Shown: positions 44,989 to 53,852, counted from the first letter of the stretch. The stretch: DNA of 64,000 nucleotides from Rhodoplanes serenus (GCA_009720755.1 WNKV01000017.1:62001-126000), one strand, 5' to 3'. Made by a program: numbers and translations. The notes: generated by a model from the sequence alone, not told the origin.

Positions 44989-45482
44989 CGGCGCCCCATC
45001 CCGACGATCTGCGCGAGACGGCCCGCCGCATCGCCGGCGCGGTGCCGGACCCCGAGATCCCGGTGCTCACCATCGCGGATCTCGGCGTGCTGCGCGACGT
45101 GCGGGTGGGGCCGTCCGGCATCGAGATCGACATCACGCCGACCTACTGCGGCTGCCCGGCGATGAGCATGATCGCCACCGAGATCGAGATCGCGCTGGAG
45201 AAGGCGGGGCTCGGCCGACCGAAGGTCGCCACCGTGCTGTCGCCGGCCTGGACCACCGACTGGATGACCGACGCGGGCCGCGACAAGCTGCGCGCCTACG
45301 GCATCGCGCCGCCACCGAAGGGCGCCGGCCGTCGCGCTTTGTTCGGGGTTGACGAGGTCGCCTGCCCGCACTGCGGATCGACCGACACGACGGCGATCGC
45401 CGAGTTCGGCTCCACCGCCTGCAAGGCGCTGTGGCGCTGCAACGCCTGCCGCGAGCCCTTCGACTATTTCAAATGCCATTGA
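44985..45482 (+). CDS. paaD: Phenylacetate degradation protein PaaD (Fe-S assembly type)
   Basis: 165 residues from a GTG overlapping the paaC stop. The N-terminal DUF59/MIP18-like domain (VPDPEIPVLTIADLGVLRDV; ITPTYCGCPAMSMIATEIEI) is followed by a C-terminal zinc-ribbon (CPHCGST … CKALWRCNACREPFDYFKCH). PaaD is thought to help mature the iron sites of the epoxidase system and is not part of the purified complex. The next gene starts 8 bases downstream. Confidence 0.95.
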   Translation: MTAPHPDDLRETARRIAGAVPDPEIPVLTIADLGVLRDVRVGPSGIEIDITPTYCGCPAMSMIATEIEIALEKAGLGRPKVATVLSPAWTTDWMTDAGRDKLRAYGIAPPPKGAGRRALFGVDEVACPHCGSTDTTAIAEFGSTACKALWRCNACREPFDYFKCH

Positions 45483-45490
45483 GGTGAGGG

Positions 45491-46789
45491 ATGACCACAG
45501 CGACCGGATCATCAGCATTGCCGAACTCCGCTGCGATGCAGTCCCCGGAAAGTGCCCCCCCACCCCCGACCACTCCCCGCCATTCGCCAATGCGAATGGG
45601 GGGAGGGGAGCGGCAGGGCCTCGACTCCCCTCCCCCCGCGAGCGAAGCTCGTGGCGGGGAGGGGGCGGGGGTGGGGGGTAGCGGCATCGGAGATGAGTCC
45701 CAGCCCACGCATGGAATCGCCCCCCGCTTCCATGCGCTGACGGTCGCCGACGTGCGGCGCGAGACGGCGGACGCCGTCTCGGTCGCCTTCGCGGTGCCGC
45801 CTCCTCTCGCCGCCGACTACACGTTCGAGCCGGGCCAGTATCTGACGCTGCGCACCACCCTCGACGACGAGGAGGTGCGACGCTCATACTCGATCTGCAC
45901 GGCGCCCGAGAGCGGCGAGCTGCGCATCGCGGTGAAGCGCGTGGAGAACGGCCTGTTGTCGTGCTGGATCAACGACACCCTGAAGGCGGGCGACGTGATC
46001 GACGTGATGACGCCGACCGGGCGCTTCGGCCTCGCGCACAAGCCGGGTGACGGCCGCCTGCACGTCGCCTTCGCGGCCGGCTCCGGCATCACGCCGGTGA
46101 TCTCGATCATGCGTGGCGTGCTGGCGCGCGAGCCGGCGAGCCGCTTCTTCCTGTTCTACGGCAACCGCTCCACCGTCGACATGCTGTTCCTGGAAGAGCT
46201 GGAGGAGCTCAAGGACCGCCATCTCGGCCGCCTGTCGCTGTTCCATGTGCTCAGCCGCGAGGAGCAGGATCTCGACGTGCTCAACGGCCGGCTCGACGCA
46301 GACAAGGTGCGCCGCCTGTTGTCGACCATGGTGCCGGCGGCGGCGATCGACCATGCCTTCGTGTGCGGCCCGACCGCGATGATCGAGGAGCTGGTGCCGA
46401 CGCTGCAAGCGCTCGGCATCGCCGACGATCGCATCCACGTCGAGCGCTTCGTCTCGGCGCTCGGCGGCCGGCCGCGGCCGCCGGCGCCGGTCGCGCCCGA
46501 TGCGCCGCCGGCCCACATGGCGTCGCTGATCGTCGACGGCAAGCGCCGCGAGGTGCCGGTCGCCGAAGGCGAGGCGATCGTCGACGCCGCGCTGCGCGCC
46601 GGCCTCGACCTGCCGTTCGCCTGCAAGGGCGGCATGTGCTCCACCTGCCGGGCCAAGGTGGTGGAGGGCACCGTCGAGATGGCGGTCAATTACGCGCTGG
46701 AGCCGTGGGAGCTGAAGGCCGGCTACGTGCTCACCTGCCAGGCCCGCCCGACCTCGCCGACGGTGGTGATCGACTACGACCAAGTGTGA
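45491..46789 (+). CDS. paaE: Phenylacetyl-CoA epoxidase reductase PaaE with repeat-derived N-terminus
   Basis: 432 residues; the family is usually about 355. Conserved sequence begins at about residue 78 (RFHALTVADVRRETADAVSV). An FAD domain (FEPGQYLTLRTTL; RRSYSICTAPESGEL), an NAD(P)H domain (FAAGSGITPVISIMRGVLAR) and a C-terminal 2Fe-2S domain with Cys in CKGGMCSTCRAK and LTCQARP follow. It passes electrons from NADPH to PaaA. Residues about 21-63 are encoded by a palindromic repeat inserted after the original start, leaving MTTATGSS at the front. GGTGAGGG precedes the ATG. Confidence 0.95.
   Translation: MTTATGSSALPNSAAMQSPESAPPPPTTPRHSPMRMGGGERQGLDSPPPASEARGGEGAGVGGSGIGDESQPTHGIAPRFHALTVADVRRETADAVSVAFAVPPPLAADYTFEPGQYLTLRTTLDDEEVRRSYSICTAPESGELRIAVKRVENGLLSCWINDTLKAGDVIDVMTPTGRFGLAHKPGDGRLHVAFAAGSGITPVISIMRGVLAREPASRFFLFYGNRSTVDMLFLEELEELKDRHLGRLSLFHVLSREEQDLDVLNGRLDADKVRRLLSTMVPAAAIDHAFVCGPTAMIEELVPTLQALGIADDRIHVERFVSALGGRPRPPAPVAPDAPPAHMASLIVDGKRREVPVAEGEAIVDAALRAGLDLPFACKGGMCSTCRAKVVEGTVEMAVNYALEPWELKAGYVLTCQARPTSPTVVIDYDQV
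45553..45680. repeat. Palindromic repeat inserted in frame near the start of paaE
   Basis: Outer arms CCCCCCCACCCCCGAC (45555 on) and GGGCGGGGGTGGGG (45665 on) face each other. Inner hairpins are CATTCGC/GCGAATG (45581-45598) and GAGCGAAGCTC (45639-45651). It translates as a Pro/Ser/Gly-rich segment within PaaE. No stop is introduced and the length keeps the frame. Confidence 0.82.
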
Positions 46790-46810
46790 GCGGCGGAGCA
46801 AGCCCGCTGC

Positions 46811-46999
46811 ACCTCTCCCCGCCGCGCGGGGAGAGAGCCTGTCCCGGACTTGATCCGGGGTCGACGTTCGCGCGTTCAGCGCGGACGTCCGGTGAGGGGA
46901 CGCTTCCGCACATCACGACGCTACGACTCGTTGCACCGCCCCCTCACCCGTCTCGCCGCTTCGCGGCGAGCCACCCTCTCCCCGCAGGCGGGGAGAGGG
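46811..46999. repeat. Palindromic interspersed repeat pair between paaE and paaK
   Basis: Hairpins CTCTCCCCGCC / GCGGGGAGAG near 46813-46834 and CCCTCTCCCCGC / GCGGGGAGAGGG at 46973-46999, with CCGGTGAGGGG and CCCCCTCACCCG facing each other inside, and an added TCGCCGCTTCGCGGCGA hairpin. It lies in the 282-bp gap between the convergent ends of paaE and paaK and may serve as a bidirectional terminator-like structure. Confidence 0.88.
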
Positions 47000-47071
47000 C
47001 TTCGGCATCGACACGGTTTGCTTCTTCGCGTCGCCCTGCACCGCGCCCGGGACACGGGGCTCTGGTGGACC

Positions 47072-48409
47072 CTATCCCTTCGGCCGATGGTCGACGATGC
47101 GCTTGGCCTTGCCCACCACGGTGCGCTCGACGCCGCCGGGCGGATGCAGCACCAGCCGCGTCGTCACGCCGATCATGTTCTTGATGTGCCGGACGAGCTC
47201 CTTGGCGCTCGCCTCGCGGTCGAGGCCGGCGACGCGATCCTCGCGCACCTCGGCATGTACCGTCATCTCGTCGAGGCGGCCGTCGCGGGTCAGCTCGATC
47301 TGATAGTGGCCGGAGCAGAACGGGGTGGCCAGCAGGATCTCCTCGATCTGGGTGGGGAAGACGTTGACGCCACGCAGGTTGATCATGTCGTCGGAGCGCC
47401 CCGTCACCTTCTCCATCCGCCGCATGCCGGGCCGCGCCGTGCCCGGCATCAGCCGGGTGAGATCGCGGGTGCGGTAGCGGATGATCGGGAACGCCTCCTT
47501 GGTGAGCGAGGTGAACACCAGCTCGCCCTTCTCGCCGTCGGGCAGCACCGCGCCGGTCGTCGGGTCGATGATCTCGGGGAGGAAATGGTCCTCCCAGATG
47601 TGCAGCCCGTCCTTGGTCTCGACGCACTCCTGGGCGACGCCCGGACCGATCACCTCGGACAGCCCATAGATGTCGGTGGCGTCGAGCCCGAAGGCACGCT
47701 CGATCTCCTCGCGCATGGCGTTGGTCCACGGCTCGGCGCCGAAGATGCCGAACCGCAGCGACGACTCGCGCGGATCGAGCCCCGCCGCCGCGAAGCCGTC
47801 CAGGATCGTCAGCATGTAGCTCGGCGTCACCATGATGGCGTCGGGGCGGAAGTCGTGGATGAGCTGCACCTGCCGCTCGGTCATGCCGCCCGACATCGGC
47901 ACCACGGTGCAGCCGAGCCGCTCGGCGCCGTAATGGGCCCCGAGCCCGCCGGTGAACAGGCCGTAGCCGTAGGCGACGTGCACCATCATACCGGGCCGCA
48001 CGCCGGCGGCGCGGATCGAGCGCGCCATCACGTCGGCCCACATGTCGACATCGGCCTGGGTGTAGCCGACCACGATCGGCTTGCCGGTGGTGCCGGACGA
48101 GCCGTGGACGCGCGCCAGCTTCTCCCGCGGCACAGCAAACAAGCCGAACGGGTAGTTGTCGCGCAGATCGTTCTTCATCGTGAACGGAAACTTGGCGAGA
48201 TCGGACAGATCGCGGAAGTCCGACGGATGCAGCCCAGCCTCGTCGAACGTCTTCCGGTAGAACGGCACGTTCTCGTAGGCGTGGCGGAGCGACCAGGCGA
48301 GCCGCTCCCGTTGCAGCGCCTGGATCTGGTCGCGCGAAGCGCGCTCGACGGCGTCGAGCCCGTCGACGATCTTGCGGTCGAACGCGGCGGCCGGGGGTGC
48401 CATGGTCAT
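47072..48409 (-). CDS. paaK: Phenylacetate-CoA ligase
   Basis: 445 residues. Activates phenylacetate to phenylacetyl-CoA with ATP, the entry step of the pathway. The AMP-binding motif is RVHGSSGTTGKPIVVGYTQA; further family signatures are IFGAEPWTNAMREEIERAFG, DIYGLSEVIGPGVAQECVE and GRSDDMINLRGVNVFPTQIE. The ATG at 48409 is preceded by GGAGGA; a second ATG two codons later is equally placed. Third gene of paaG-paaI-paaK. Confidence 0.96.
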   Translation of the reverse strand: MTMAPPAAAFDRKIVDGLDAVERASRDQIQALQRERLAWSLRHAYENVPFYRKTFDEAGLHPSDFRDLSDLAKFPFTMKNDLRDNYPFGLFAVPREKLARVHGSSGTTGKPIVVGYTQADVDMWADVMARSIRAAGVRPGMMVHVAYGYGLFTGGLGAHYGAERLGCTVVPMSGGMTERQVQLIHDFRPDAIMVTPSYMLTILDGFAAAGLDPRESSLRFGIFGAEPWTNAMREEIERAFGLDATDIYGLSEVIGPGVAQECVETKDGLHIWEDHFLPEIIDPTTGAVLPDGEKGELVFTSLTKEAFPIIRYRTRDLTRLMPGTARPGMRRMEKVTGRSDDMINLRGVNVFPTQIEEILLATPFCSGHYQIELTRDGRLDEMTVHAEVREDRVAGLDREASAKELVRHIKNMIGVTTRLVLHPPGGVERTVVGKAKRIVDHRPKG

Positions 48410-48429
48410 CGGTCCTCCACTCGTTCTCG

Positions 48430-48906
48430 TCAGGGCGTGGGCGTTTCGGATGCGGGGTCGCCGCCGTCGATGAAGGAGCCGCCGACGGTGCGGGAATGGC
48501 CGCGGAACTCGGCGATCACCACGTCGCCGACACGGATCTGCGCGTCGTACAGGCCGGAGCGGGCCGAGCGCGACACCTCGCGGGCGGTGGCGACCAGACG
48601 GTCGCCACGCCGGCCCGGCCGGATGAAGGTGATGCTGCCGTGCGACGCCACCGTGGTGAGGCCATAGGAGTTGCACGCATACGCGAAGGCCGAGTCGGCG
48701 AGCGTGAACAGGTAGCCGCCGTGCGCGATGTCGTGGCCGTTGACCATCACGTTGGTCACCGTCAGGGCGAGCGTCGCGGTGCCGGGGCCGACCGCGAGGA
48801 TCTCGATGCCGAGATTGCGGCAGGCGGCATCGCTCGCCCACATGGTCTCGGCGGCGAGCCGCGCGGTCTCCTCGGGCGAGCGGACGGGGGGCGGGGCGGC
48901 GGTCAC
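48430..48906 (-). CDS. paaI: Acyl-CoA thioesterase PaaI
   Basis: 158 residues, hotdog fold: VMVNGHDIAHGGYLFTLADS contains the conserved Asn/His/Gly and acid region; SHGSITFIRPGRRGDRLVAT follows. It hydrolyses stalled ring-hydroxylated phenylacetyl-CoA derivatives to free CoA. Start GTG at 48906 overlaps the paaG stop (GTGA). It ends 20 bases before paaK. Confidence 0.95.
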   Translation of the reverse strand: MTAAPPPVRSPEETARLAAETMWASDAACRNLGIEILAVGPGTATLALTVTNVMVNGHDIAHGGYLFTLADSAFAYACNSYGLTTVASHGSITFIRPGRRGDRLVATAREVSRSARSGLYDAQIRVGDVVIAEFRGHSRTVGGSFIDGGDPASETPTP

Positions 48907-49700
48907 GACGGCCTCCCGGTGAAGCGAGGCGCGCGCTTCTCCAGAAACGCCTGGACACCCTCGGCGTAGTCCGGCGTCGCGCCGGCCTTGCGCTGGAGGT
49001 CGCGCTCGAGATCGAGCTGGGTGTCGAGATCGTTGTGGGCCGAGGCGTTCATTGCCTCCTTGATCAGCGCCAGCCCGGCGGTCGGCTGGGTGGCGAGATG
49101 CGCGGTCAGCTTTTCGGCCTCGGGGCGCAGCGCCGCGTCGTCGACGACCTTCCAGATCATCCCCCAGGCTTCCGCCTGCTCGGCCGTCACCGGCTCGGCC
49201 AGCATGGCCAGGGCGCGCGCCCGCGCGTCCCCGATCAGCCGCGGCAGCGTGAAGGTGCCGCCCGAGTCCGGCACCAGCCCGATCTTGGCGAACGCCTGGA
49301 TGAACTTGGCCGAACGTGCCGCCAGCACGATGTCGCAGGCGAGCGCCACATTGGCGCCCGCACCCGCCGCGACACCGTTGACGGCGCACACCACCGGCTT
49401 GCGCAGGCCGCGCAGCCGCCGCACGAGCGGATTGTAGCGAGTCTCGATAGCGGCGCCGAGATCGGCGACCCCGCCGGCCCGGTCTGAGAGGTCCTGCCCG
49501 GCGCAGAAGCCACGCCCGGCCCCGGTCAGCAGCACGGCCCGGCAGCCGTCGTCGGCCGCCGCCGCGTCCAGCGCCTCGGCGAGACGGCCGTGCATGTCTT
49601 CGTTGAACGAGTTGAGCCGGTCGGGCCGATTGAGGGTGAGCACCACCCATCCCTCGCGGCGATCCACGAGAACCGAAGACTCCACGGGCCTCTCCCTCAC
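48903..49700 (-). CDS. paaG: 1,2-epoxyphenylacetyl-CoA isomerase PaaG
   Basis: 265 residues (260 if the second start is used), crotonase fold: RAVLLTGAGRGFCAGQDLSD, the oxyanion-hole region KPVVCAVNGVAAGAGANVAL and KIGLVPDSGGTFTLPRLIGD. Converts the epoxide to the oxepin-CoA. Start codons are GTG at 49700 or GTG at 49685; the second has AGGGAGAGG just upstream and gives VESSVLVDRREGW, closer to the family start. Divergent from paaZ, with the operator palindrome 39-54 bases upstream. Confidence 0.94.
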   Translation of the reverse strand: MRERPVESSVLVDRREGWVVLTLNRPDRLNSFNEDMHGRLAEALDAAAADDGCRAVLLTGAGRGFCAGQDLSDRAGGVADLGAAIETRYNPLVRRLRGLRKPVVCAVNGVAAGAGANVALACDIVLAARSAKFIQAFAKIGLVPDSGGTFTLPRLIGDARARALAMLAEPVTAEQAEAWGMIWKVVDDAALRPEAEKLTAHLATQPTAGLALIKEAMNASAHNDLDTQLDLERDLQRKAGATPDYAEGVQAFLEKRAPRFTGRPS

Positions 49701-49738
49701 TGGGTCCGCCGGCGCGATGCTCGCCGCGGGCCTCTTGA

Positions 49739-49760
49739 ATTAACCGATCGATCGGTTAAT
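49739..49760. promoter_or_regulatory. Perfect 22-bp palindrome between paaG and paaZ
   Basis: ATTAACCGATC followed by its exact reverse complement GATCGGTTAAT. It lies in the 150-bp divergent promoter region. Size and symmetry suit a TetR-type dimer; the TetR gene at 40734 and the near copy before livK make it the likely site of that regulator. Confidence 0.8.
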
Positions 49761-49852
49761 CTTTCAACCAATCTAGCGCACGGGGCGCGCTTGTCAACGC
49801 CACAGCGACCGCGCCCGTCAACCACAATACCGCGCCCGCAGGAGGAGACCCC

Positions 49853-51913
49853 ATGATCCCGACCCTGGAGAGCTATGTGCAGGACCGCTGGGTCACGCCG
49901 GCGCATGGTCTCGCCGAGATCCCGAGCGCGGTCGACGGCCGCCCGGTCGCCCGCGCGTCGAGCGACGGCGTCGACTTCGCCGCCGCGGTGCGGCATGCGC
50001 GCACGGTCGGCGGTCCCGCCCTGCGGGCCTTGACGTTCCACGACCGCGCCAACCGGCTCAAGGCGCTCGCCGCCTTCCTGTCGGAGCGCAAGGACCGGCT
50101 CTATGCGCTCGCGGCCGACACCGGCGCGACCAAGCGCGACAATCTGATCGACGTCGACGGCGGCATCGGCACGCTGTTCGCGTATGCGTCGCGCGGCCGG
50201 CGCGAGCTGCCGGCCGAGCGCTTCGTCATCGAGGGCGACACCGAGGCGCTGTCGCGCGGCGGCTCCTTCGTCGGCCTGCATGTGCTGACGCCGCTGGCCG
50301 GCGTCGCGGTCCATATCAACGCCTTCAACTTTCCGTGCTGGGGCCTGCTGGAAAAGCTGGCGCCGACCATCCTGGCCGGCGTCCCGGTGATCACCAAGCC
50401 GGCGACCGCGACGGCCTATGTGGCCGAGGCGCTGGTGCGGCTGATCGTCGAGGCCGACGTGCTGCCGAAGGGCGCGTTGCAGTTCATCTGCGGCTCCGCC
50501 GGCGATCTCCTCGATCATCTCGGCGGCCAGGATGTCGTCTCCTTCACCGGCTCGGCCGACACCTCGGAGCGGCTGCGCAACCATCCGACGATCGGCCGCA
50601 ATGCGGTGCGCTTCATCGCCGAGCGCGACTCGCTCAACGCCGCCGTGCTGGGGCCGGACGCGACCGAGGGCACGCCGGAGCTGGACCTGTTCGTCAAGGA
50701 GGTGGTGCGCGAGATGACCGTCAAGGCGGGGCAGAAGTGCACCGCCATCCGCCGCGTCGTCGTGCCGCGCGCCATCGAGCCCGCGGTGACGCGGGCGATC
50801 GCCCAGAAGCTCGCCGAGACGACGGTGGGCGATCCGCGCCGCGACGATGTCCGCATGGGGCCGCTGGCCTCGCTGGCGCAGCGCGCCGCGGTGCGCGATG
50901 CGGTGGCGGCGCTCGCGGCCGAGGCCGAGATCGTCGCCGGCGACCCCGCGCACGCCACCCCGCTCGGCGGCGATCCCGAGACCGGCGCCTTCATGGCGCC
51001 GGTGCTGCTGCGCTGTGCCGATCCGCTGACGGCGACGCGGGTGCATGCGGTCGAGCCGTTCGGGCCGGTCGCCACGGTCATGCCCTACGACACGCTGGAC
51101 GACGCCGTCGAGATCGTCGCCAAGGGCGAGGGCAGCCTGGTCGCCTCGGTGTTCACCCATGACGACCGGGTCGCGGACGCGCTCGTCCACGGCATCGCGT
51201 CGTGGCACGGCCGCGTGCTGATCGTCGATCGTGACTGCGCCAAGGAGTCGACCGGCCACGGCTCGCCGCTGCCGGGACTCGTCCATGGCGGACCGGGCCG
51301 GGCCGGCGGCGGCGAGGAGATGGGCGGCCTGCGCGGCGTCTTCCACTACATGCAGCGCACCGCGTTGCAGGGCTCGCCGGCGCGCCTCGCGGCGCTGACG
51401 CGGCGCTGGACCAAGGGCGCGCCGGCACCCGCCGCCACCGTCCATCCGTTCCGTCGCGACTACGAGGCCCTCACCGTCGGCGACACCGTGGAGACGCCGT
51501 CGCGCACCGTCACGCTCGCCGACATCGAGCACTTCGCCGACTTCACCGGCGATGCCTTCTACGCCCACATGGACGAGGCGGCCGCCAAGGCCAACCCGTT
51601 CTTCCCCGGCCGGGTCGCCCACGGCTACCTGATCCTGTCGTTCGCGGCCGGCCTGTTCGTCGATCCGGCGCCGGGGCCGTTGCTCGCCAATTACGGCCTC
51701 GACAATCTGCGCTTCCTCAAGCCGGTGTCGCCCGGCGACGCCATCCGGGTGCGCCTCACCGTCAAGGAGAAGCGGCCGGCCCGGAAGGCCGAGTACGGCG
51801 AAGTGCGGTGGGACGTCGAGGTGTTCAACCAGGACGGCGAGACGGTCGCCCGCTACGACCTCCTCACCATGAGCGCCCGCCGCACCGCAAACGGCGACGC
51901 CGCCGCGGCCTGA
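49853..51913 (+). CDS. paaZ: Oxepin-CoA hydrolase / aldehyde dehydrogenase PaaZ
   Basis: 686 residues, bifunctional. The N-terminal aldehyde dehydrogenase domain (about 1-520) has VHINAFNFPCWGLLEKLAPT, VISFTGS-like DVVSFTGSADTSERL and the catalytic Cys in VKAGQKCTAIRR. The C-terminal MaoC-like hydratase domain (about 535-680) has DFTGDAFYAHMDEAAAKANP and FFPGRVAHGYLILSFAAG with the ring-opening Asp and His. It opens oxepin-CoA and oxidises the resulting aldehyde. CAGGAGGAGA precedes the ATG. Confidence 0.97.
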   Translation: MIPTLESYVQDRWVTPAHGLAEIPSAVDGRPVARASSDGVDFAAAVRHARTVGGPALRALTFHDRANRLKALAAFLSERKDRLYALAADTGATKRDNLIDVDGGIGTLFAYASRGRRELPAERFVIEGDTEALSRGGSFVGLHVLTPLAGVAVHINAFNFPCWGLLEKLAPTILAGVPVITKPATATAYVAEALVRLIVEADVLPKGALQFICGSAGDLLDHLGGQDVVSFTGSADTSERLRNHPTIGRNAVRFIAERDSLNAAVLGPDATEGTPELDLFVKEVVREMTVKAGQKCTAIRRVVVPRAIEPAVTRAIAQKLAETTVGDPRRDDVRMGPLASLAQRAAVRDAVAALAAEAEIVAGDPAHATPLGGDPETGAFMAPVLLRCADPLTATRVHAVEPFGPVATVMPYDTLDDAVEIVAKGEGSLVASVFTHDDRVADALVHGIASWHGRVLIVDRDCAKESTGHGSPLPGLVHGGPGRAGGGEEMGGLRGVFHYMQRTALQGSPARLAALTRRWTKGAPAPAATVHPFRRDYEALTVGDTVETPSRTVTLADIEHFADFTGDAFYAHMDEAAAKANPFFPGRVAHGYLILSFAAGLFVDPAPGPLLANYGLDNLRFLKPVSPGDAIRVRLTVKEKRPARKAEYGEVRWDVEVFNQDGETVARYDLLTMSARRTANGDAAAA

Positions 51914-51997
51914 CGTTCCGCCGCGACCCCCGTGGCCTGCGGCGGACGTCTCGGCTCCTGCCGTGCCTGCGAATGGTCCATGCCGGCGCCCCTGCCG

Positions 51998-52021
51998 CCG
52001 TGCAATCGGTCGATTGCACGG
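51998..52021. promoter_or_regulatory. Inverted repeat upstream of the flavin oxidoreductase gene
   Basis: CCGTGCAAT and ATTGCACGG are exact reverse complements (9 bp each) around the spacer CGGTCG. It lies about 173 bases before the start at 52194, in a 280-bp gap after paaZ with no ORF. A candidate operator for a dimeric repressor or activator. Confidence 0.55.
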
Positions 52022-52193
52022 ACGCCATGGGGCGCGGCCATTGACGAATGTGTGCACCGCACCCACGTCAGCAGCGACGCCGGATACCCGGCTTTCCTCG
52101 ATGTCCGCGCGACCCCCGCGCCGCGGCCAGCGGGCGTGCCCTCGGGCACGCCCCGGGCGGAGCTTGGTGTCCGATGCGAACCGAGAGGACCTC

Positions 52194-53303
52194 ATGACCG
52201 ACACGCAATCCGCCTCAGGCCCGCTGTTCGAGCCGTTCCGGCTCGGCGACCTGACCCTCCCCAACCGCATCGTGATGGCGCCGCTGACGCGCAACCGCGC
52301 CGCCCCCGGCAACGTGCCCGGCCCGCTCGCGGCCGAGTACTATGCGCAGCGCGCCTCCGCCGGCCTGCTGATCAGCGAGGCCAGCCAGGTGGTGCCCGAA
52401 GGGCAGGGCTACGAAGCGACCCCCGGCATCCACGCGCCCGAGCAGATCGCCGGCTGGCGCACCGTCACCGACGCGGTGCATGCCCGCGGTGGCCGCATCT
52501 TCCTCCAGCTCTGGCATGTCGGCCGCATCTCGCATGTCGCGCTTCAGCCCGGCGGCCAGCCTCCGGTCGCGCCCTCGGCGATCCGAGCCGCCACCAAGAC
52601 CTTCGTGGGCGGTCGCTTCGTCGACACGTCGGAGCCGCGGGCGCTCGACATCGGCGAGATCCCGGGCATCGTCGAGGGCTTCCGCCGCGGCGCCGCCAAC
52701 GCCATCGCGGCCGGCTTCGACGGGGTCGAGGTCCACGCCGCCAACGGCTACCTGATCGACCAGTTCCTGCGCGACAGCACCAACACGCGCACCGACGCCT
52801 ATGGCGGCTCCATCGAGAACCGCGCGCGGCTGCTGCTCGAGGTGCTGGAGGCGGTGGTGAAGGAGGTCGGCGGCGCGCGCGTCGGCATCCGCGTCTCGCC
52901 GGTGTCGCCCGGCAACGACATCGCCGATTCCGATCCGCAGGCGCTGTTCGGCTGGCTGGTGCCGCGGATCGACGCCATCGGCCCCGCCTATCTGCACGTC
53001 ATCGAGGGCTTCACCGGGCTGGAGCGTGACCACGGCCAGCCGTTCGACTACGGCGCCATGCGCCGCGCCTTCAGGGGCGCCTTCATCGTCAACAACGGCT
53101 ACACCCGGGATCTCGCCACCGAGGCGGTGGCCGAGGGCCGCGCCGATCTCGTCGCCTTCGGCCGAGCCTTCATCGCCAATCCGGACCTGGTCGAGCGGCT
53201 GCGGCGCGGCGCCCCGCTCAACGAGCCGGATCGCAAGACCTTCTACGGCGGCGACGCCCACGGCTACACCGACTATCCGGCCCTCCAGACTGAGCCGGCC
53301 TGA
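52194..53303 (+). CDS. Old-yellow-enzyme family NADH:flavin oxidoreductase (NemA-like)
   Basis: 369 residues, TIM barrel binding FMN. Motifs: NRIVMAPLTRNRAAPGNVPG, LQLWHVGRISH, FDGVEVHAANGYLIDQFLRD, RTDAYGGSIENRARLLLEV and LVAFGRAFIANPDLVERL. It reduces activated C=C bonds or nitro compounds such as N-ethylmaleimide or glycerol trinitrate; the natural substrate is unknown. The HGYLIDQFL pattern is here AANGYLIDQFL, with Asn replacing one of the two His, as in many OYEs. The ATG at 52194 is used because earlier in-frame sequence is unconserved. Confidence 0.93.
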   Translation: MTDTQSASGPLFEPFRLGDLTLPNRIVMAPLTRNRAAPGNVPGPLAAEYYAQRASAGLLISEASQVVPEGQGYEATPGIHAPEQIAGWRTVTDAVHARGGRIFLQLWHVGRISHVALQPGGQPPVAPSAIRAATKTFVGGRFVDTSEPRALDIGEIPGIVEGFRRGAANAIAAGFDGVEVHAANGYLIDQFLRDSTNTRTDAYGGSIENRARLLLEVLEAVVKEVGGARVGIRVSPVSPGNDIADSDPQALFGWLVPRIDAIGPAYLHVIEGFTGLERDHGQPFDYGAMRRAFRGAFIVNNGYTRDLATEAVAEGRADLVAFGRAFIANPDLVERLRRGAPLNEPDRKTFYGGDAHGYTDYPALQTEPA

Positions 53304-53378
53304 TCGGCACGCACGCACGCCGACGGCGAGGGCGGAGCCGGCACGGCCCCGCCTTCGTCGCGTCAGCCTCGGCGGACC

Positions 53379-53852
53379 TCAGTGGATGGTGCGGCGGGGC
53401 GCCCCACGCGCCAGGATGTCGAGCAGGTCGGCCGGATCGCCGGCGAGATCGAAGCTCGCGGCATAGCCGGCCTTGCGAATGGTCATCTGCGTCTCGGCGA
53501 TGAGGGTCTCGCAGACCGACTCGGCGCCGACGACGCGGTGGTCGGCCAGGATGCGGTCGTAGCGGAACGTCGTCAGGCCGCAGGAGCGCGGCGCCGTCGA
53601 CCAGGCGAACAGCCCGCGGGACCGCCCCGCCTGCACCAGAAACACGAACAGCTCGCCCCCGCCCACATAGAGGCCGCGGCTACCGTCGATGGTGGCGGGC
53701 GCCGGCAGCCAGCCCGTCCCGAGCCCCAGCACGCCGGCGACGACGCCGCAGAAATCCTCGCGGTGCGCGGCCAGCAGCGACTCGACCGAGCCGTAACGGT
53801 GGCCCGGCGCAAACCGGCACCATTCCTCGTGCGCCCGCAACAACATCGTCAT
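53379..53852 (-). CDS. Hypothetical protein
   Basis: 157 residues, not recognised. Composition is that of a soluble globular protein (HEEWCRFAPGHRYGSVESLL; GGGELFVFLVQAGRSRGLFA; TAPRSCGLTTFRYDRILADH). There is no signal peptide or membrane segment. The start at 53852 (MTMLLRAHEEW) or the ATG at 53846 is chosen because the upstream part of the open frame is Arg-rich and unconserved. It stands alone between the OYE gene and a phosphoesterase. Confidence 0.65.
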   Translation of the reverse strand: MTMLLRAHEEWCRFAPGHRYGSVESLLAAHREDFCGVVAGVLGLGTGWLPAPATIDGSRGLYVGGGELFVFLVQAGRSRGLFAWSTAPRSCGLTTFRYDRILADHRVVGAESVCETLIAETQMTIRKAGYAASFDLAGDPADLLDILARGAPRRTIH

